Part shown: piece after piece, positions 60,958-64,000 of the stretch | How positions within the stretch are numbered: position 1 is the stretch's first letter | Layout of the letters: every line of letters starts with the position of its first letter | NCBI RefSeq assembly: GCF_001570365.1 | Contig: NZ_BBYK01000042.1 | Coordinates: 250,202-314,201, forward strand | Direction: 5' to 3' | From: Microtetraspora fusca | Lineage (GTDB): Bacteria; Actinomycetota; Actinomycetes; Streptosporangiales; Streptosporangiaceae | Length of the DNA: 64,000 nucleotides | The notes under the pieces: model-generated | What the model was told of the DNA's origin: nothing | The model's database searches: none | The model's input: the letters and a program-made list of their open reading frames with translations, nothing else | Program-made: the position numbers and the translations under genes

Positions 60958-62445
60958 ATGCGGTACGACGCGGACGTCGTGGTGGCCGGGGGCGGGCCGG
61001 TGGGGCTGATGCTGGCATGTGAGCTGCGGCTCGCTGGAGCGTCGGTCACCGTGCTCGAACGGCTGACCGCGATCGACCCCACCATCAAGGCCGGATCGCT
61101 CACGGTCCCCACTGTGGCGGCGCTCCACCGGCGGGGTCTGCTGTCGCAGTTGGAGGAGGCACAGCGGCACAACCTGCAGGGGTTCGCGCCGCGTGCGAAG
61201 GCGGGGCCGAAGTTCATCGGGCACTTCGGCGGAATCATGCTCACCTCCGAGCATCTCGACCCGTCGCGTGACGCCGGGGAGCACGGCCCGGCGGCCGGCA
61301 TCACCGTCGTCGCCCAGCAGCAGGTGGAGGCGATCCTCGCCGAACGGGCCGCGGAGATCGGGGTGGACGTACGCCGCGGTGTCGAGGTGACCGGCATCGC
61401 CCCCGACGACGACGGCGTCACGGTGACCACCGATCAGGGGCCGGTCCGCGGCCGGTGGCTGGTCGGCTGCGACGGGGGGAGAAGCACCGTAAGGAAGCTC
61501 GCCGGGTTCGACTTCCCGGGCACCGAGCCGGAGATCACGGCCTACCAGGCCATGGCCGAGATGGAAGGCACCGAGGCCCTGGCGATGGGCTGGCACGCCA
61601 CCTCGACCGGCGTTTACGCGTACGGCCCGCACCCGCGCCGCATCCTCGTCGCGGAGTTCGGCGGCACGCCCGCCGACCGCGACGCACCCGTGACCGCCGC
61701 GGAGCTGGAAGCGTCGATCAGGCGCGTCACCGGAGTGGACGTCGTGGTCACCGCGGTCGACAGCGTGACCCGGTTCACCGACAACACACGCCAGGCGAGC
61801 ACGTACCGGCGCGGGCGGGTGCTGCTGGCCGGGGACGCCGCCCACGTCCACCCGCCCTTCGGCGGGCAGGGGCTCAACCTGGGCATGGGGGACGCGGTCA
61901 ACCTGGGGTGGAAGCTCGCCGCGGTGATCCGGGGCCATGCTCCGGACGGCCTGCTGGACACCTACACCACCGAGCGGCACCGCGTCGGCGCCTGGGTGCT
62001 CGACTGGACCCGCGCCCAGATCGCCATCATGCGGCCCGACCCGCACGCCAGGGCGCTCCGGCAGGTCATGACCGATCTGGCCGGTACGACCGACGGCACG
62101 ACGTACCTCGCCGGCAGGCTTTCCGGAGTCTGGCAGCGCCTCGACATCCCGGGTGACCATCCGCTGGTGGGCACGAACGCGCCCGACCTCGAACTGGCCG
62201 ACGGCTCCCGGCTTGCCGACCACATGCACGACGGCCGGGCCCTGCTGCTCGACCCGTCCGGCGAGTTGAGCGTCGCCGCCCATGGATACGACGACCGGCT
62301 GAAGGTGGTCGACGGGCCGCTCGGCCTGCTCGTCCGGCCCGACGGGATCGTCGCCTGGGCGGGCGACGCCGGTGCCGAGCCGTACGGGCTGGACAAGGCC
62401 CTGTCGACCTGGCTCGGCGCCCCCCGCTCATCGGCTGCCGCGTAG
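60958..62445 (+). CDS. FAD-dependent aromatic monooxygenase (class A)
   Basis: ATG 60958 has GAGGAGGAG upstream; the open frame starts earlier but without signal. The 495-residue enzyme hydroxylates an aromatic substrate using NAD(P)H, O2 and FAD. Motifs: VVVAGGGPVGLMLACEL (FAD, 7-23), GCDGGRSTVRKLAG (DG motif, near 171), and GDAAHVHPPFGGQGLNLGMGD near 296. The C-terminal thioredoxin-like domain (NAPDLELADGS) marks the rifampicin/tetracenomycin-type group. Likely induced through the divergent TetR; the substrate is unknown. Confidence 0.9.
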   Translation: MRYDADVVVAGGGPVGLMLACELRLAGASVTVLERLTAIDPTIKAGSLTVPTVAALHRRGLLSQLEEAQRHNLQGFAPRAKAGPKFIGHFGGIMLTSEHLDPSRDAGEHGPAAGITVVAQQQVEAILAERAAEIGVDVRRGVEVTGIAPDDDGVTVTTDQGPVRGRWLVGCDGGRSTVRKLAGFDFPGTEPEITAYQAMAEMEGTEALAMGWHATSTGVYAYGPHPRRILVAEFGGTPADRDAPVTAAELEASIRRVTGVDVVVTAVDSVTRFTDNTRQASTYRRGRVLLAGDAAHVHPPFGGQGLNLGMGDAVNLGWKLAAVIRGHAPDGLLDTYTTERHRVGAWVLDWTRAQIAIMRPDPHARALRQVMTDLAGTTDGTTYLAGRLSGVWQRLDIPGDHPLVGTNAPDLELADGSRLADHMHDGRALLLDPSGELSVAAHGYDDRLKVVDGPLGLLVRPDGIVAWAGDAGAEPYGLDKALSTWLGAPRSSAAA

Positions 62446-62473
62446 GCCCGCCCGGCCGGAGCCGTACGGCGGG

Positions 62474-63178
62474 TCAGACCTTCCCGATGTCCGAGGACAG
62501 GTCGAGCCCCAGGACGTGGTCGAGATGCAGGAACGTCTCGAAGCGCGCCCCCGGAGCCACCGAGTCGTCGGTCTCCAGCTCGCGCACCAGCCGCAGCGCG
62601 CGCGGCGTGTCGAGGTCGTCGTCGAGCGCCTCACGGACCGCGGCGGCCCGGTCGGCGGCGATCGGCGCGCTCGGCGACTCCGCCCAGCGGGCGACCCGCC
62701 CCCGCCAGCGCCGCACCGTCCGGTCGGCCGAGCGCAGCAGCTCCCAGGTCAGGTTCACCGGTTCGCGGTAGTGGTGCTCCAGGAGCGCGAGTCGTACGGC
62801 CAGCGGGTCGAGCCCGGACGCCTCCACCTCGGCGAGCAGCGAGCCCGCCGCCTCGCCTCCCTCGAACAGCAGCGGCCCGCCCACCACCCGGTGCCGGCCG
62901 TCCGGGCCGCCGTCGCCGAACACCAGATCCACCGGCTCCCCGGCGTACGGCAGCGGTGAGAACGGATGGACGTTGAGCGCGAGCGGCGCGGCGAGCTCGC
63001 GCGCGGCGCCGAGGGCGAGCACCCGCAGGCCCTGCCGCTCGGCCAGCCGCCGCACCAGGTCGGGCAGCAGGTACGCCAAGGGGTCCGGTGACGCGGGGAC
63101 GTGTATCCGCAGCGCCCGCGCCCCGGCCGGGACGACCTGTTCGACGCTGTTCCGCAGGGTGTCGTGGAGCCGCAACAT
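62474..63178 (-). CDS. shrunken cysteinyl-tRNA synthetase-like protein without catalytic motifs
   Basis: The 234-residue chain follows the ends of CysRS/MshC but drops the middle. The start MLRLHDTLRNSVEQVVP matches the CysRS head, PDLVRRLAERQGLRVLAL matches the helix after the HIGH motif, though HIGH itself is absent (DPLAYLLPD). The zinc Cys residues and KMSKS are also absent. From about residue 120 DPLAVRLALLEHHYREPVN and EALDDDLDTPRAL agree well with the CysRS C-terminal half. It cannot activate cysteine on its own. MshC, the mycothiol ligase, is also a CysRS relative, but this protein is far shorter. TAGGCT sits six bases before ATG 63178, as at mshB. Confidence 0.7.
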   Translation of the reverse strand: MLRLHDTLRNSVEQVVPAGARALRIHVPASPDPLAYLLPDLVRRLAERQGLRVLALGAARELAAPLALNVHPFSPLPYAGEPVDLVFGDGGPDGRHRVVGGPLLFEGGEAAGSLLAEVEASGLDPLAVRLALLEHHYREPVNLTWELLRSADRTVRRWRGRVARWAESPSAPIAADRAAAVREALDDDLDTPRALRLVRELETDDSVAPGARFETFLHLDHVLGLDLSSDIGKV

Positions 63179-63184
63179 GCTCCG

Positions 63185-63190
63185 AGCCTA
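63185..63190 (-). promoter_or_regulatory. -10 box of a probable leaderless promoter for the CysRS-like gene
   Basis: TAGGCT on the minus strand, six bases before ATG 63178. Confidence 0.5.
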
Positions 63191-63307
63191 GGCCGTGTCC
63201 GGCACGCCGTGCCCTGCCGCGCGGCCCGGATGGCGTCGCCCACCCGCGATCAGCGGGGGCGAACATGATCGGTCGCTCGCCGCGATCGTGCTCGATGCTC
63301 CGGGGCC

Positions 63308-64000
63308 TCAGGAGTCGAGAAAACCGAGGATGTCCCGGTCGCCACGCTCCCGCAGCCGGGCCATGACCTCGTCGCGGGCCGCGCCTTCCGGCAGGCCGAT
63401 GCGCGCCCCGATGAGCCGCAGGCCCTCGGCCTCGGAGGCCACCGGAGCGGTGTAGCCGATCAGGTGCAGCGCCCGGTTGAGCGGGGCCAGGCCGGGTGCG
63501 ACGGCCGGAAGGAAGCGGGTCAGCAACTCGCCGCCGTCGGAGACCGTCAGGAAGACGTGGTCGCCCTCCGACGCGTTGTATCCCGCGAGCACCGGCCGGA
63601 TGGACCCCATCGTCGGCTGGTTGTGCCAGCTGATCACCACGTCCCCGGACGGGGTGGATGCGGTGAGCTGGCCGCCGGGGGCCATCCCGAGGTGCGCGGC
63701 GAACCCGGTCGGCAGCGGCGACCCCGAGCCGCGCAGGTGCTCGGGGTTGACGTCCACCCGGTGCCACCAGCGGCCGTCCCTGCTGCGGAAGCAGCGGCGG
63801 GTCATCGACACGTCCCGGCGCGGCTGGTACGGCTCGGCCTGCTCCTGGCCCGCCACCCGGATCCAGCCCCGCTGCGTGCGCTCGAACCCCGGTCCTCCCG
63901 CGTACGCGCGGACGGAGCTCTCGCTCACCTCGTACCGGGAGGTGAGGTTGTTGACGATTGTGCTGACCGACGCCTCGCCACCCGCCCGCTCGATCTCGCG
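63308..64000 (-). CDS. hypothetical protein, N-terminus beyond the window
   Basis: The frame is open to the last base: upstream of an internal GTG at 63928 it still reads REIERAGGEASVSTIVNNL, so the gene starts outside. About 231 codons are present. The first part (ASVSTIVNNL, then SRYEVSESSVRAYA) looks like a winged-helix/HTH unit followed by a segment with RWWHRVDVNPEHLRG. The rest (about 120-231) is mixed alpha/beta with no motif I recognise. It is read toward the CysRS-like gene, 129 bp away. Possibly a DNA-binding partner of a larger restriction or defence protein, but this is a guess. Confidence 0.6.
   Translation of the reverse strand, partial: REIERAGGEASVSTIVNNLTSRYEVSESSVRAYAGGPGFERTQRGWIRVAGQEQAEPYQPRRDVSMTRRCFRSRDGRWWHRVDVNPEHLRGSGSPLPTGFAAHLGMAPGGQLTASTPSGDVVISWHNQPTMGSIRPVLAGYNASEGDHVFLTVSDGGELLTRFLPAVAPGLAPLNRALHLIGYTAPVASEAEGLRLIGARIGLPEGAARDEVMARLRERGDRDILGFLDS

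Overview
The window is high-GC DNA from a mycothiol-producing actinobacterium, most likely of the Streptosporangiales (Nonomuraea/Microbispora type); this is inference. Supporting signs are strong G/C third-position bias, GTG and TTG starts, an mshB gene, DUF6542 and DUF6113 proteins, a mycobacterial-type Sdh1 complex, and many genes whose start codon sits 6-8 bases after a TANNNT -10 box (leaderless arrangement). I saw no rRNA, tRNA, CRISPR array or transposase.

Layout. 1-11.9 kb is mostly housekeeping: a truncated Ala/Pro-rich protein, ispH, a GNAT acetyltransferase, tatA with a small membrane protein, an LCP cell-wall ligase, an ArsR-MgtA pair, DUF6542 plus rmuC, a membrane protein with three Cys-rich modules, and ychF. 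12.2-23.3 kb is a complete-looking but relaxase-less conjugation-type (Tcp-like) type IV secretion locus: TcpC, a small TcpD-like protein, a TcpE domain fused through a long repetitive linker to a ParA-like domain, a VirB4-like ATPase, a VirB6/TcpH-like channel protein, a second membrane-anchored protein and a transglycosylase/NlpC-P60 hydrolase. mutT and a Pro/Thr-rich surface protein follow.

24.8-39.3 kb carries two different succinate dehydrogenase/fumarate reductase complexes (Sdh1-type on the minus strand, b558-type sdhCAB on the plus strand with a divergent LysR gene). Between them lies a two-component/ABC module whose kinase is an internal duplication with one dead half. 39.4-43.1 kb holds two divergent TetR-enzyme pairs with visible operators (TetR plus two DHFR-like reductases; TetR plus an SDR). 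43.2-46.3 kb has an Erm-type rRNA methylase behind a leader peptide and hairpins, an HTH/Clp-N operon with a repeat-covered promoter, and about 650 bp of tandem repeats.

46.3-56.4 kb is transport and signalling: two adjacent ABC exporter half-transporters whose ATP-site motifs are complementary in their losses, then a second NarL-type two-component/ABC-permease module. 56.4-64 kb has an S9 peptidase, mshB, DUF6113, a small HExxH protein, a TetR/FAD-monooxygenase pair, a shrunken CysRS-like protein without catalytic motifs, and a gene running off the right edge.

For the genes working together: the Tcp-like genes are closely spaced and look like one transcription unit; each regulator gene is placed beside the enzyme or transporter it most likely controls; the Sdh1 promoter region carries two CRP-like sites.
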